A stretch of DNA of 64,000 bases from the NCBI GenBank assembly GCA_034509735.1, contig JACGWO010000001.1, forward strand, positions 29,019,966 through 29,083,965, given 5' to 3'. The position numbers and the translations under genes were made by a program. This DNA is from Sesamum alatum (taxonomy: Eukaryota > Streptophyta > Magnoliopsida > Lamiales > Pedaliaceae). Position 1 is the first letter of the stretch. Each line of letters opens with the position of its first letter. Positions 62,746 through 64,000 of this stretch are shown in pieces. Under the pieces are notes generated by a model. That model was not told where the DNA came from, made no database searches, and worked only from the letters and a program-made list of their open reading frames with translations.

Positions 62746-64000
62746 AAGTACAAAATCATGGAATTGAAGTTAAAATAGATCAAGCATATACATAGCAACG
62801 TTAATTTTCAGTATGGTGGAGAAGATGATAAATCCAAAACACGGTTGAATAGGGAAAAATCGTATTGGAGGGTGAACACATACTATACTAATATATATAT
62901 AAAAAAAATTCCTCTATACTCATAAATTCGGTTGATGACGTCGCTACATCAATTTTTAAATATAATAATTATACTCTTAATTAGATAATTCTAAAAATTA
63001 ATTGTAATTATTACTTTTTTTCAAAAGTGACTCCACGTTATTTTGAAACAACTAAACCAATTCTTTTGTTGTGTCGATAATACCTTAAGTTGATTTTCTT
63101 TCTTTCTTTTTTTTTTGTTTAAAATGTGATTTGTTGATTTATTTATTTTATTTTTATTTATTATATATTTTAAAATATAAAAAAATATTTATTACATGCA
63201 CACAAAAATAAAGTACCCGAACAACTAATATATACATGTGGCAACAGCTAATATCGCACTTTCGGTTGATTCCTTACGTTCTGGTAGAGAATGGTAGTGG
63301 TTGGTAAATGAACTGATGGAACAACCACTATTTTACCTTTGCTTGCTGTCGGTGCCCAATTCAATTTCACTTCTCAAAACAGCATCTACATTTTGTCCCA
63401 CATTGCATCATTCAATCCGTGATTATATATTCTGACTTTTGTTGAGACTTGAGACATTACGTCTAAATTCTGATAATAATAATTGTATTTATAAAGTAAT
63501 TACAACGAGCTCTCCTAAAATTTGGCATAATTATAACTATTTATTTGTTGTTTGTGAAATTATTAATACTCCATGATTTTAACGTTCATCCAACAACTAA
63601 CTCATTTCATTAGTTTCATTTGGTTTCTATCCATTTTGGTGATGAACTGACAAAGTGTTCTTGTGGGTTATGAAATAGTTTTAATTACTTTTTAAATTTT
63701 TTTTAATTGTTTCTATGGATTGGAAGGGCAAGAAGGATATTTCACCTCATTATTTTTCTTTCAATTTTTTTAAATTTTAAAAAAATAGCAAGGGCAAAGT
63801 TGAGATTTTCATGTCTTCGTCCAAGGATTACATAACCTGATATTGATAATTTTTCAAATAACGATGAGATATTTTTAATTATGTCAAACTTTAGGAAAAT
63901 TCAATATAATTTACAATGTATTTAATTGGGAAAAATGCAAGCAACCTTCCTGTGGTATTATAAATGAGCAAATTACCCCTCTATGAAAATAAAATAGCAA
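62746..64000. other. AT-rich flank
   Basis: No gene was seen. 63080-63215 resembles 13590-13730 (poly-T, then AAATGTGATKTGTWGATTTAT and TAAAATATTTATTA words). From about 63925 a GGGAAAAATGCAAGCAACC...AAATTACCCCTC sequence looks like the start of another Mutator-type MITE leaving the window. Confidence 0.5.

Overview
The window is nuclear DNA of a flowering plant, probably a eudicot. It is AT-rich, has long introns, and is packed with plant-type transposons: CACTA, Mutator-like, Copia, Gypsy, MITEs and an endogenous pararetrovirus. I do not assign a species. No tRNA, rRNA or CRISPR array was recognised.

One host gene is clear. It is an eight-exon coclaurine N-methyltransferase-like (CNMT-like) methyltransferase on the + strand, 28434-49430. 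The exons join in frame to a 363-residue protein, but the gene spans 21 kb because introns 1, 2 and 6 (2.7, 10.0 and 5.5 kb) are filled with transposons. Two positions that are normally Glu and His in the family's active-site region read Gly and Glu, and intron 2 has a GC donor.

Layout. 1-2840: minus-strand remnant of an endogenous caulimovirid (copy 1), split by a 533-bp MITE. 2841-6913: two Copia LTR-like repeats around a scrap of Copia integrase. 6914-11953: decayed Gypsy element with tandem arrays near its left edge. 11954-14661: a MITE and AT-rich sequence. 14662-23421: complete CACTA element (CACTA-1) with target duplication AAT and broken TNP2-like and TNPA-like genes. 23545-28242: second CACTA (CACTA-2) with target duplication ACT, carrying only a TNPA-like gene and ending 191 bp before the CNMT-like start codon. 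28434-50078: the CNMT-like gene with its probable 3' UTR. Its introns hold Mutator-type foldback elements with exact 9-bp duplications, CACTA MITEs, an inverted pair of approximately 500-bp MITEs, a solo-LTR-like Copia repeat, and a 3.7-kb gag-only LTR retrotransposon with an AATAC duplication. 50079-55015: a Mutator-like element with a zf-GRF ORF converging on a broken MuDR-type transposase. 55016-61103: caulimovirid copy 2 on the minus strand, from a tRNA-Met-type primer site through coat, movement, protease and RT-RNase H to a downstream ORF. 61104-64000: retroelement and MITE fragments.

All transposon and viral genes I could read carry stops, frameshifts or truncations. The methyltransferase is the only gene that looks intact. 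The transposons matter mainly for how they shape its promoter, introns and 3' UTR.
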